From Paracoccaceae bacterium (GTDB lineage: Bacteria > Pseudomonadota > Alphaproteobacteria > Rhodobacterales > Rhodobacteraceae): a stretch of 36,577 nt of DNA. The stretch covers positions 1 to 36,577 of the forward strand of contig JAQWKM010000071.1 in the NCBI GenBank assembly GCA_029247845.1. The letters are read 5' to 3'. Below the pieces are notes generated by a model, which was not told the DNA's origin, made no database searches, and saw only the letters and a program-made list of their open reading frames with translations. Shown in pieces: positions 27,619-36,551 of this stretch (position 1 is the first letter of the stretch; each line of letters starts with the position of its first letter). A program made the translations under genes and the position numbers.

Positions 27619-28535
27619 GCGCCCTTCAAAAGACTTTTCATATTCGCGGCTATGCGCTGGGAAATGAAGTCGATGAAAAGCCGCGTCTTGGGATCTTGTT
27701 GTTTGCGGTGCGGATAAAGGCAGCCGATTTGTAAGTCAGGTGGCCCGTTATCGGTTAAAATGGGGATCAATGCACCTGATTTTAAATGCTGTATAACTTC
27801 AAAATAAGGCTTTAGAATTATGCCAAAGCCATCAAGTGCCCAGTTCGTCAGGATATCGCCGTCATCTGTTTCAAAAGGGCCGGACACGGCAAAGCTCTTG
27901 ATACCGTCTGCCGTTTGTAGGGGCCATTGAAATTCTGTTGCACCGGGAAAGCGCAATTGCAGACAATCATGGGTTCCATCCACCAGCTCTTGGGGGGATT
28001 GAGGCATGCCTCGGGTTGCAATATAGCTTGGCGATGCGCATAAAAGCCTTGGACAATCTCCAATTTTTTTCATTTTCAGGGAGGAATCTTTTGGTAGGCC
28101 TAAGAAAAACGCCATATCCAAACCCTCACCAGCGATGTCGATGCTGCGATCAGATAGGCGCATGCGGATATCAATCATCGGATATACTGTCTTAAACTCA
28201 GGCACAGCAGGGGCGATAAAACGACGCCCTATGCTAAACGGAGTACCAATATATATTGAACCACGTGGCGTTTGAGTGACATTTTGAACCTGAGCTTCGG
28301 CGTCTTCAATCGCGTTCAATATTTGAATTGCGCCATTGTAAAACAGCATGCCTTGCTCTGTTGGATGAAGTTTACGCGTCGTCCTTTGAAACAATTTCAC
28401 GCCTAAGCGATCCTCAAGTTGTGAAATACGAGAAGATGCGACTGCGGGTGAAATCCGTTGGTCGCGGGCCGCAGCCGACATGTTGCCAAGGTCATAGACC
28501 CGGACGAACGTGCGGATGTTATCAATATATGACAT
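27594..28535 (-). CDS. LysR family transcriptional regulator
   Basis: 313 aa. HTH MSYIDNIRTFVRVYDLGNMSAAARDQRISPAVASSRISQLEDRLGVKLFQRTTRKLHPTEQG. Confidence 0.93.
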   Translation of the reverse strand: MSYIDNIRTFVRVYDLGNMSAAARDQRISPAVASSRISQLEDRLGVKLFQRTTRKLHPTEQGMLFYNGAIQILNAIEDAEAQVQNVTQTPRGSIYIGTPFSIGRRFIAPAVPEFKTVYPMIDIRMRLSDRSIDIAGEGLDMAFFLGLPKDSSLKMKKIGDCPRLLCASPSYIATRGMPQSPQELVDGTHDCLQLRFPGATEFQWPLQTADGIKSFAVSGPFETDDGDILTNWALDGFGIILKPYFEVIQHLKSGALIPILTDNGPPDLQIGCLYPHRKQQDPKTRLFIDFISQRIAANMKSLLKGAQLPRYVE

Positions 28536-28548
28536 TTACCTGATTTTC

Positions 28549-28568
28549 TTGAAACAGCTTGGAATTTT
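28549..28568. promoter_or_regulatory. Urate-cluster shared motif, copy 2: TTGAAACAGCTTGGAATTTT
   Basis: 18/20 identity to 27183-27202; lies between divergent lysR and puuD. Confidence 0.55.
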
Positions 28569-28629
28569 TCATAATACAAGTAAATCTTACAAAGAGCTAG
28601 GATGCAAATAGGCCAAGCAAGGACCTATA

Positions 28630-29880
28630 ATGAGTGATGTTGCGATAATCTGGGATTGGTTAGGGTTTGCGGTTAGGTGGCTGCATGTCATTACGGCAAT
28701 GGCTTGGATTGGTACATCCTTCTATTTTATAGCATTAGATCTTGGATTACGCCGATCCCCTGAGCTTCCGGACGGAGCGCATGGAGAGGAATGGCAAGTT
28801 CATGGAGGCGGATTTTACCATGTGCAGAAATATCTTGTCGCACCTGCTCAGATGCCTGAACATTTGATTTGGTTCAAATGGGAAAGCTACATGACATGGA
28901 TTTCCGGTGCTGCCCTGTTGATGGTTATGTATTGGGCCGGTGCTGAGCTTTATCTGATTGATCCTGCAAAAGCTGATTTAACAGTGATGACCGCGATATT
29001 GATTTCAGCGGGATCGCTTACAGTCGGCTGGATCATCTATGATGTCCTGTGTAAGTCCCAATTGGGAAGATACCCCACGACGCTCATGATATTGCTATTT
29101 GGACTACTTGTCCTGATGGCATGGGGCTATGATCAAATCTTTACAGGTCGAGCGGCACTTTTACATCTGGGGGCGTTCACAGCCACAATTATGACGGCGA
29201 ATGTATTTTTCATCATCATGCCCAACCAACGGATCGTGGTTGATGATCTGATAAATGGTCGCGTTCCACATGCCAAATATGGCCGGATTGCCAAACTGCG
29301 CTCGACGCATAACAATTATCTCACTTTGCCTGTGATCTTTTTAATGCTGTCCAATCACTATCCACTTGCCTTTGCGAGCGAATATAACTGGTTGATTGCA
29401 GGTTTAGTCTTTCTGATGGGCGTCACGATACGGCATTATTTTAACACAACGCATGCAGGAAGCGGCAACCCAACTTGGACGTGGCTGGTAACAGCGCTTT
29501 TGTTCTTGCTGATCATGTGGCTGTCGACTGCACCGCTTTCTGTCCGAGCTCAGCAGGATACAGCCCTGTCCCAAAAGCAGGAAATATTTGCAACAACTGC
29601 TGGTTTTGAAGAGGTCTATGACATTGTTTCTGGGCGCTGCTCTATGTGCCACGCACGCGATCCAATCTATGAAGGCATTCACTATGCGCCCAAGCAGGTC
29701 TTTTTAGAAACATATGCTGACGTGACTGCGCAGGCCAAAGCGATTTTTATTCACTCAGGCGTCACTCATGCGATGCCGCCAGCCAATATAACGTGGATGG
29801 AGCAAGCTGAAAGAGACAAAATTCAGGGTTGGTTTAGAACAGCAAGTGAGAAAATGCCGATCACAATGCGCCTGAATTGA
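28630..29880 (+). CDS. puuD: Urate hydroxylase PuuD, membrane-bound with C-terminal cytochrome c domain
   Basis: 416 aa. Start WDWLGFAVRWLHVITAMAWIGTSFYFIALDLGL, multiple TM segments, C-terminal heme-binding CSMCH. Confidence 0.95.
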   Translation: MSDVAIIWDWLGFAVRWLHVITAMAWIGTSFYFIALDLGLRRSPELPDGAHGEEWQVHGGGFYHVQKYLVAPAQMPEHLIWFKWESYMTWISGAALLMVMYWAGAELYLIDPAKADLTVMTAILISAGSLTVGWIIYDVLCKSQLGRYPTTLMILLFGLLVLMAWGYDQIFTGRAALLHLGAFTATIMTANVFFIIMPNQRIVVDDLINGRVPHAKYGRIAKLRSTHNNYLTLPVIFLMLSNHYPLAFASEYNWLIAGLVFLMGVTIRHYFNTTHAGSGNPTWTWLVTALLFLLIMWLSTAPLSVRAQQDTALSQKQEIFATTAGFEEVYDIVSGRCSMCHARDPIYEGIHYAPKQVFLETYADVTAQAKAIFIHSGVTHAMPPANITWMEQAERDKIQGWFRTASEKMPITMRLN

Positions 29881-29913
29881 CAAAAAGTATCAATCTTTAA
29901 GATACAACTTGTC
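29879..29913 (+). terminator. Candidate terminator hairpin after puuD
   Basis: GACAA/TTGTC and GTATC/GATAC nested pairs around AATCTTTAA, followed by TTTAATA; overlaps the stop codon. Confidence 0.4.
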
Positions 29914-30134
29914 TTTAATAGACTATATTGGCGACAAACTCGCGTCGGATATTATAAATACTAATTTAATACAAAAGCTTATATAATTATTAAATCGTAT
30001 GTGTCCAGTCTGCCACTATCGCTTCCTTGGCGATTCAGTGTTTTAATATGCTATCATTGGCACACTTTCATCACAAATAATGCGGTTCCCGCTTGACGCC
30101 AAATGGGGCTTCATCTATCTGCTTTGTCTTACGA

Positions 30135-30208
30135 GCGGGTATGGTGAAATGGTATCATAAGAGCCTTCCAAGCTTAAGGCGCGGGTTCGATTCCCGCTAC
30201 CCGCTCCA
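30135..30208 (+). tRNA. tRNA-Gly (anticodon TCC)
   Basis: GCGGGTA...TACCCGC acceptor stem, GCGGG-TTCGATT-CCCGC T-arm, anticodon loop CTTCCAA, encoded CCA; 74 nt. Confidence 0.92.
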
Positions 30209-30547
30209 ATTAGACAATTTAACATATTGGTTAAAAAATATTTATTAAGTTATGCGTTCGACTGGTACCATTCGTTGCCATCACCGAAAAATAGCCTATT
30301 TTTAAGCGATTGTAAGCTTAATCCGCCCAATTTCCCTCTCAGTCACCCACCCCTGACCTAAGCAAAAAATTCTAACCAGATGGTATCCTTACGGATGTGG
30401 TTCTGTCCGACTAGGATTTTGGGAAAATTGCTAAAAAGGTTTTAAACACACAGAATTAACGTCCAGTTATGCGACCACCGCGCGAATTATTCTCAAAAAC
30501 TTGTGTAGGACCCGGTGCTCGTGGCGCACTTATTTATGAATTAATTA

Positions 30548-30784
30548 GAGATAAAGACTTATACCAAAAATGTTAATTCAGTCGGCGCTGCTCTGAACAG
30601 ATTGCTGCATCAATATGTGCTTTAGGGATGCACTATGCACAGCTTTAGGCACTCAATGAGAGACAGGCTTAAAGCGGTTCAGTGTCCGTCAGATATCATT
30701 GATCGGGTAGGCGGTTGGGCCACAGGAAGTGTGGGGCAAGGTTATAGGGAGGACGTTTGCGCAAAGTGGATGAAAAGAATTTGA
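30548..30784 (+). pseudogene. 3' remnant of a tyrosine recombinase/phage integrase, with an internal stop
   Basis: Frame reads NSVGAALNRLLHQYVL*GCTMHSFRHSMRDRLKAVQCPSDIIDRVGGWATGSVGQGYREDVCAKWMKRI*. HSFRHSMRDRL and GGW....VGQGY are integrase C-terminal motifs. The TAG at 30623-30625 is in frame. Confidence 0.78.
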
Positions 30785-30809
30785 ATATATATCGCAGAAA
30801 TAGTTTAAA

Positions 30810-31390
30810 TTATTTAAGCCCAGCAACTGCCAGTGCCGATTGTAAACGTACTAAAGCCGGACCGTATACATTTCGAAGACTTTCTTGACTTAGGTTGGGC
30901 ATCAAATCATGAGCAGTCAAAAGTACCTCTTTTGCTTCTTCATCTCTTTCTAGCAAAACGCAGCAACCACTTACTATGTTGTAAAAAACCCAAATAAGCG
31001 GATCGCGTGGACTCAAAGAAATTGCAGTATTTACGAATTCTAACGCTTTCTCTTTATCTTAGTTCACGTTCATCATATATGCTTGCGTTCGTCCGTGTTA
31101 TGCTAAGGCATAGATAGGATTGATATCAATAGCTCTTTTTAAAGCAAAATCAGCCTCGTCATGTTTCTTTAGAAATGCTCGGACACGACCGAGCGCATAA
31201 AATGCAAATGGACTTTCACCATCTAATTTATTTGTCAACTCAGCGTGTTTTGCCGCATGTTGGAGCAATCCTTCAGTTTCAATTGAAATACCCCCAATAA
31301 TCTTTAAAATTGATGCCATCGCCGCTCCTGCATGCGCTGAAGAGGACTTGGGGTCTAATTTAATGGCAGCAGAGGAGTGAGCAGTTTACG
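30810..31390 (-). pseudogene. Degraded TPR-repeat protein (adenylate cyclase/regulator-type C-terminal TPR region)
   Basis: One continuous minus-strand frame with two in-frame TAA stops: AHSSAAIKLDPKSSSAHAGAAMASILKIIGG...FYALGRVRAFLKKHDEADFALKRAIDINPIYALA*HGRTQAYMMNVN*DKEKALEFVNTAISLSPRDPLIWVFYNIVSGCCVLLERDEEA... Confidence 0.72.
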
Positions 31391-31505
31391 ACATTGGTGT
31401 CGGAATACCTTCAGACTTATTTAATTTTGTTTGAATAAAAGGGTTTTTGCTTTCTTAAGCATTTCTAGAATTGTGCGTCTTTTGCGACGCTAGGAGAAAA
31501 GTTTT

Positions 31506-32411
31506 GTGAATATTCGTGGTAATATGTTTGGTGCAACAGCTATTTTTCTATTCGCCTTAGGCTTTCCAGCGGCTGACCAACTTTTGCAGACCTGGGGGAT
31601 AATTACTCTTATTGCTTTACGAAATTTCCTAGCGTTTATGGTCATTGTCTTTTTAATTTTCTTGTTAGAACGAAACGTTTCTTTTTTGAAACTACCCTGG
31701 GTGAAAGGTTTTTGGATTGGTGGAATAGGATTTGGCTCTGGTTCCCTGCTTCTTTTAGTAGCACAAGCGATGACAGATGCCACAATGGCTGCTCTTGCTG
31801 CTGCTGCAATGCCAATATTTGCTGTTGGTTTAGAGGTAGTTCTTGATGGAAGGCGGCTCAGTGGCCGCTTTTTAGTAGCGGTAGCTCTCGTGTTGTTGGG
31901 AGGAGCATTGGCTGCTGGCGTAATGCCTGGAAATTCCTCAATTGGGATGGGCTTTGTTTTGGGTCTCTTCGCCTCTGGGATTTTTGCTTGGGGGTCTCGG
32001 GAAACTGTAAAATCATTTCCCACACTGTCTCCTCTATCGCGCACAGCCATTACGACGTCTGGCATGTTTGGGTTTACGGCAATTGCTTGCATTGCAACTA
32101 TATTTTTTGAGCACTCATGGCCAACTGTTGGATCATTAGATATATCAAATATAGGTCTTTTAGTTATTTATGCTTGTTTTGCACTTGGCGTTTCACAGGT
32201 CTTTTGGATTAAGGCAGTCGACGAAGTTGGAATTGGAATTGCATCCTTCCATCTAAATGCAACTCCATTTTACGTAATGATTATTGTTTTTATACTAGGG
32301 TCAGAGTGGAATTGGATTCAGACTGCGGGTGTAGCCATTTTGACGGTTGGAACTTTACTAGCACAGCTACCTGAAAAACGCTCCAACTTCGGTAAGACGC
32401 GGAATATATAA
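31506..32411 (+). CDS. EamA/DMT family transporter
   Basis: About 300 aa with about 10 hydrophobic segments. FGATAIFLFALGFPAADQLLQTWGIITLIALRNFLAF and the repeated-domain layout fit DMT. GTG start; the ATG at 31524 is an alternative. Confidence 0.85.
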   Translation: MNIRGNMFGATAIFLFALGFPAADQLLQTWGIITLIALRNFLAFMVIVFLIFLLERNVSFLKLPWVKGFWIGGIGFGSGSLLLLVAQAMTDATMAALAAAAMPIFAVGLEVVLDGRRLSGRFLVAVALVLLGGALAAGVMPGNSSIGMGFVLGLFASGIFAWGSRETVKSFPTLSPLSRTAITTSGMFGFTAIACIATIFFEHSWPTVGSLDISNIGLLVIYACFALGVSQVFWIKAVDEVGIGIASFHLNATPFYVMIIVFILGSEWNWIQTAGVAILTVGTLLAQLPEKRSNFGKTRNI

Positions 32412-32508
32412 ATATTTTTTGGAACTCACAGAGACCTTTTTTGCTTTGTTAAAAAAGTTTATTGGTTGGTGCCGGTATTATCAGGATGGTGCGCATGGAT
32501 TTATTTCC

Positions 32509-33429
32509 TCACCATTTAGTTTGGCTAATTTTGGATAATTCTTTTGAAACCAGTTCTTCAAATTTGTTGAGAATTTGGGAGGATGGACGACCGAGTGGGC
32601 GTAGTAAAAAAATATAATTCCAAATTAAAGGTTTGAATATCCTGATATCTACTTCGTTAGTATAACGTGACGCCGTAATTGCATCAATTATTCCCACGCC
32701 AGCACTGCGTCGAACGAAACTGCAAACTGACTCAAAGGTTTGAGTTTCTATAATGATATTGGGGTGAATACCTCCAGATTGTGAAAAACGGTCAATTAAT
32801 TGGACTGTAGTCGGATGTGTGGACGTTACTGTGATTAATTTGTGGACACTTAGTTCTTCAGGTCCATACATTTTTATATTATCAGGTGCTGTACCTTTTG
32901 GAAATATAACGACGCAGGGTTGTGGGAATTCCTTAACACTCAGATTTTCCGTGTCTCTTAATCGCGTTGTAATTGCAAGATCGTAGTCATGGGTTGGCAG
33001 CAGACCACTCATCATTTCTGTCCGTCTAGCTTGTAAGTTGATACGTATACCAGAACGATTTTCTAAGAATTTGCTTAACAAGTCCGGTAGAAAATCAATT
33101 GCAATATCAGGATATGAAACGATCGCGAGATCGCCCTTTCTATCTTCCCTTATTTGACGTGCATGGTGTTCTGTCAATTCAACACTTTCAAGGGTGCGCG
33201 CAACGTCAGCTAAAAGTATTTGGGCCTCCGGCGTTGCTATCAAGCGTCCTTTAATTCGCTCAAATAATTTGAAACCCAATGTATGCTCCAAGTTTGTAAT
33301 CAAACTGCTCGCCGATGGTTGTGCAATTCCCAGCATTTGTGCGGCTTGGGTCATGTTACCTGTTCTCATTATTGCTCGAAAACACTCAAGTTGTTTAATA
33401 TTTAGCAAATCCATAAACTCCATAGGCAA
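32509..33429 (-). CDS. LysR family transcriptional regulator
   Basis: 306 aa. HTH LNIKQLECFRAIMRTGNMTQAAQMLGIAQPSASSLITNLEHTLGFKLFERIKGRLIATPEA. Confidence 0.93.
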   Translation of the reverse strand: MPMEFMDLLNIKQLECFRAIMRTGNMTQAAQMLGIAQPSASSLITNLEHTLGFKLFERIKGRLIATPEAQILLADVARTLESVELTEHHARQIREDRKGDLAIVSYPDIAIDFLPDLLSKFLENRSGIRINLQARRTEMMSGLLPTHDYDLAITTRLRDTENLSVKEFPQPCVVIFPKGTAPDNIKMYGPEELSVHKLITVTSTHPTTVQLIDRFSQSGGIHPNIIIETQTFESVCSFVRRSAGVGIIDAITASRYTNEVDIRIFKPLIWNYIFLLRPLGRPSSQILNKFEELVSKELSKISQTKW

Positions 33430-33445
33430 AATCTATTAACCCTGA

Positions 33446-33461
33446 GATAATCAGTATTATC
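33446..33461. promoter_or_regulatory. Inverted repeat GATAAT-CAGT-ATTATC in the lysR/amidohydrolase intergenic region
   Basis: Perfect 6-bp arms, 16 bp in total, between divergently transcribed genes. Confidence 0.45.
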
Positions 33462-33543
33462 TACTATTGATTTAATAACATAGCTTTAATTTTGTTTATG
33501 AAAGTTATTTCGAAAATATAGCTATTAGGATGGCGTTCTGGAT

Positions 33544-34950
33544 ATGGCAAATGTGCAAGATATTACGAAGGTCGGAACATACGCCCTTTCACCTGACTTA
33601 ATTTGGACCAAAGACGGACCACTTTCCAAACATGTAATCTTTGTATCAAATGGCAGGATAGTTTCTGTTTTACCTCAATCAGAGTTTTCGTTGGCCTATC
33701 CTGAAAACGTAATTACAGAACTGCCTAATCGTGCGATTGTACCTGGTTTTATAGATGCACACACCCATTTGGGTCAGGCATTTGGCAAGGCCATCACAGG
33801 CGGTGAACCGGCGCAGATTTGGCGCCGTATCTGGACACCATTGGAAAGCAGTTACGATACCGAGACTATTTATGTGTCTGCCAAATGGATGTTTCTGGAA
33901 GCGTTGCGTGGCGGTTTCACCGGTATCTCAAACTTTGCTGTGATGAACAGCGTAAAGACGGAAGCAATTCACCGCGCAGCCAGGGAAGTGGGAATTCGCC
34001 TTGTATCCAGCACAGGTAGCGCGCTGCCAGTCGATGGGGTTACACCGCCTAACAATCGCGACCTTTCAGATGCTATTGAAAAAGGTGTGGAGCGCATGGA
34101 AAACCTGATCGCAGCCTGCGCTTCGGAACCCTTGATTACCCCTTCAGTCTGTGTGCCTGCCGTGCAGAGCGCACCGGGGGAGCTGATACGAGAGCTATCG
34201 CGATTTTGCGCGGAAAAGGACGTGCTGTTTCAGATTCACACCAACGAACACCACGTCGAAGTTCACTGGAGCGTCGCAACTTATGGGATGCGCCCACTTG
34301 AATATTTTGCCAAGTACGATGCCGTCGGCCCGCATACGTTGCACCATCATTGCACACTAGTGACCGATCAAGAGATCGAACTCTTGCGCGACACTAAATC
34401 AGGCGTCAGTTATAACCCTCTAGCTAGTGCTTGGAAGGGTGATCGGGTTGCACCAGCCTTAGCTTTTGCGGCCCGTGGGGTTCGGTTTGGAGTCGGAACT
34501 GATAGCACTCGGTCAGACGGATTACGTCTTTTGGAATCCGCAGAAACAACGCAACGCATATCTCAGGGTATGCAGCTTGCTGACTTCGCTTGCGGAGCAG
34601 CGTGGACATGGATCGACGCCGCAACGCGCGGCAGTGCAGATGTTTCAGGCCTTGGTGGTGTTACTGGAGAATTACGCGAAGGCCTAAGAGCAGATTTTCT
34701 TGTGTTTGACCTTACCGCACCAGAAGTCATTCCATCCTGGGATTTCGAATGGGAACTGGTGCGACTTTTCAATCGTGATCAAATTGAGGCGGTTGTAGTT
34801 GATGGACGTACGGTTATGGAACACCGCCAGCCTGTCGGATGGGATGCTGCGGCATTTTTGGATGATCAGAAAAAACGTGCCTACGAGATGGTTGAAAACG
34901 CACCAATTATTCGGCGGCATGGACCTGCCTCCGGCATAAGGCGAAAATAA
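33544..34950 (+). CDS. Amidohydrolase family protein (TrzA/AtzA-type deaminase/hydrolase), substrate unknown
   Basis: 468 aa. Metal-ligand motifs IVPGFIDAHTHLG, QIHTNEHH, LHHHCTLV, GVGTDSTRSDG and late GLRADFLVFD. Confidence 0.9.
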   Translation: MANVQDITKVGTYALSPDLIWTKDGPLSKHVIFVSNGRIVSVLPQSEFSLAYPENVITELPNRAIVPGFIDAHTHLGQAFGKAITGGEPAQIWRRIWTPLESSYDTETIYVSAKWMFLEALRGGFTGISNFAVMNSVKTEAIHRAAREVGIRLVSSTGSALPVDGVTPPNNRDLSDAIEKGVERMENLIAACASEPLITPSVCVPAVQSAPGELIRELSRFCAEKDVLFQIHTNEHHVEVHWSVATYGMRPLEYFAKYDAVGPHTLHHHCTLVTDQEIELLRDTKSGVSYNPLASAWKGDRVAPALAFAARGVRFGVGTDSTRSDGLRLLESAETTQRISQGMQLADFACGAAWTWIDAATRGSADVSGLGGVTGELREGLRADFLVFDLTAPEVIPSWDFEWELVRLFNRDQIEAVVVDGRTVMEHRQPVGWDAAAFLDDQKKRAYEMVENAPIIRRHGPASGIRRK

Positions 34951-34965
34951 AAAGGGGAATATGGT

Positions 34966-35724
34966 ATGGAAACGCAAATCAAGAAGTTTGGACGATTGTT
35001 CATTTCCCTGACCGGTGTTGTGATCATATGGTCGCTCTTTGCGAACTCGGGCTTCATCAGTCAAGACCTATTCCCGACTCCTGGTCAAGTTTTGGCTGCG
35101 GCAATCGAGCTGTACCAAGATGGTGTATTGATCAGCGACCTCAAGGTATCGTTGACGCGGGCTGCAGTCGGGTTCACAATCGGTGCCAGCCTAGGTATTT
35201 TCATTGGCCTCTTTACGGCTCGGGTCAAACTGGTATCAATGGCGCTTGAGCCGTTTTTGAATCTGCTTCGTCCCATTCCGGCGATCGCCTTGGTGCCAGT
35301 GGCCATCGTCTGGTTTGGGATCGGCGAAGGGTCAAAATATTTTGTCATATCCTACACCGTATTCCTAGCTGTTTGGCTAAACACCCACGCTGGAGCATCA
35401 GACGTGGCCAGCACTTACATCCGCGCTGCGCGCTCTCTTGGGGCCAGTAAGTTTCGCGAGTTCTTCGAGGTTGTCATTCCAGCCGCCGCGCCTCATATCG
35501 TCGTTGGCCTGCGTCTTGGGGCCGCCTTGGCGTTCCTTAGTCTTGTTGCTGCTGAGTTGAGTGGCGCCTCGTCTGGAATCGGTTTTCGCCTGCAGGATGC
35601 ACGTCAGTTTATTCGCACTGACCGCATGTTTGTGGGATTGATCGAACTTGGCATCCTTGGCTCACTCTTAGATGCGATGTTCGTTCTCTTTAGCCGCCGC
35701 CTTGTGCATTGGGAGAACGGATAA
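34966..35724 (+). CDS. ABC transporter permease (SsuC/TauC-like)
   Basis: 252 aa. LFPTPGQVLAAAIELYQDGVLISDLKVSLTRAAVGFTIGASLGIFIGL and the EAA-type loop AARSLGASKFREFFEVVIPAAAPHIVVGLRLG. Confidence 0.94.
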   Translation: METQIKKFGRLFISLTGVVIIWSLFANSGFISQDLFPTPGQVLAAAIELYQDGVLISDLKVSLTRAAVGFTIGASLGIFIGLFTARVKLVSMALEPFLNLLRPIPAIALVPVAIVWFGIGEGSKYFVISYTVFLAVWLNTHAGASDVASTYIRAARSLGASKFREFFEVVIPAAAPHIVVGLRLGAALAFLSLVAAELSGASSGIGFRLQDARQFIRTDRMFVGLIELGILGSLLDAMFVLFSRRLVHWENG

Positions 35725-36530
35725 TGTGTGGTCCAGCCCAGGCAACTAAGACGCCATGTGTCGGACGCATACACATCAAGAATGCTGCCGTCACCTTCAC
35801 AGCTCCAGGTGGAAAGAAGATTGAAGCCCTAGCCCCCACCGATCTTGTGATCGAGCCTGGTTCGTTCATTTCGCTGATTGGCCCCTCGGGATGCGGCAAA
35901 TCCACACTCTTGAATGTAGTGGGTGGCTTCGTTCCGCTTTCGGAAGGATCCATCGAGTTGGACGATGTACCGGTCATGGGTATCAACCCAGATGTCGGTG
36001 TCGTGTTCCAGCAGTATGGTTTGTTCCCGTGGTTCACAGCACTTGGGAATGTTTTATTTGCTCTGAAACGCTTCAAGATTAGCAAAGAAGAACGTCTCGA
36101 CCGTGCTCATGCAGCACTGAAAGAGGTCGGCTTGGATGGGCGTGAAAGCACCTTTCCAGGTCAGTTATCTGGCGGCATGCGGCAACGGGTGGCACTCGCC
36201 CGGACGTTTGTGACTTCACCCAAAGTCCTTTTGATGGACGAGCCTTTCGGCGCGCTGGATGCACAAACCCGCGTGGTCATGCACGACATCCTTTTGCGGG
36301 TTTGGGATGCGCACAAGGCTACCGTCATCTTTGTCACGCACGACGTAGATGAGGCGCTGATCCTGTCGGATAAGGCGCACATCATGAGCGCAGGCCCCGG
36401 TCGGATCATTGAAACCATGGAAATCCCCCATGAGCGGCCACGCCACATCGACAATATTGATGAACAGTTCCTGAAGAACCGCAACCATATCATCAAGCTT
36501 CTGCGCCAACCTGGTGCAGAAAAACTCTAA
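35724..36530 (+). CDS. ABC transporter ATP-binding protein (SsuB/TauB-like)
   Basis: Walker A GPSGCGKSTLL, signature LSGGMRQRVALAR, Walker B VLLMDEPFGALD, H-loop FVTHDVDEAL. ATG overlaps the permease stop (TAATG). Confidence 0.96.
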   Translation: MCGPAQATKTPCVGRIHIKNAAVTFTAPGGKKIEALAPTDLVIEPGSFISLIGPSGCGKSTLLNVVGGFVPLSEGSIELDDVPVMGINPDVGVVFQQYGLFPWFTALGNVLFALKRFKISKEERLDRAHAALKEVGLDGRESTFPGQLSGGMRQRVALARTFVTSPKVLLMDEPFGALDAQTRVVMHDILLRVWDAHKATVIFVTHDVDEALILSDKAHIMSAGPGRIIETMEIPHERPRHIDNIDEQFLKNRNHIIKLLRQPGAEKL

Positions 36531-36551
36531 CCTCTGAGAAAGGAGAAATAC

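Noticed and set aside
30061-30134. Possible second tRNA or att duplicate (GCGGTTCCCGCTTGACGC)
   Set aside because: It shares only a short GC-rich string with the tRNA-Gly T-arm, with no cloverleaf and no extended identity.
31490-32092. 200-aa minus-strand ORF
   Set aside because: Antisense to the EamA transporter. Its Ala/Pro/Lys-rich low-information sequence is typical of antisense to membrane-protein codons.
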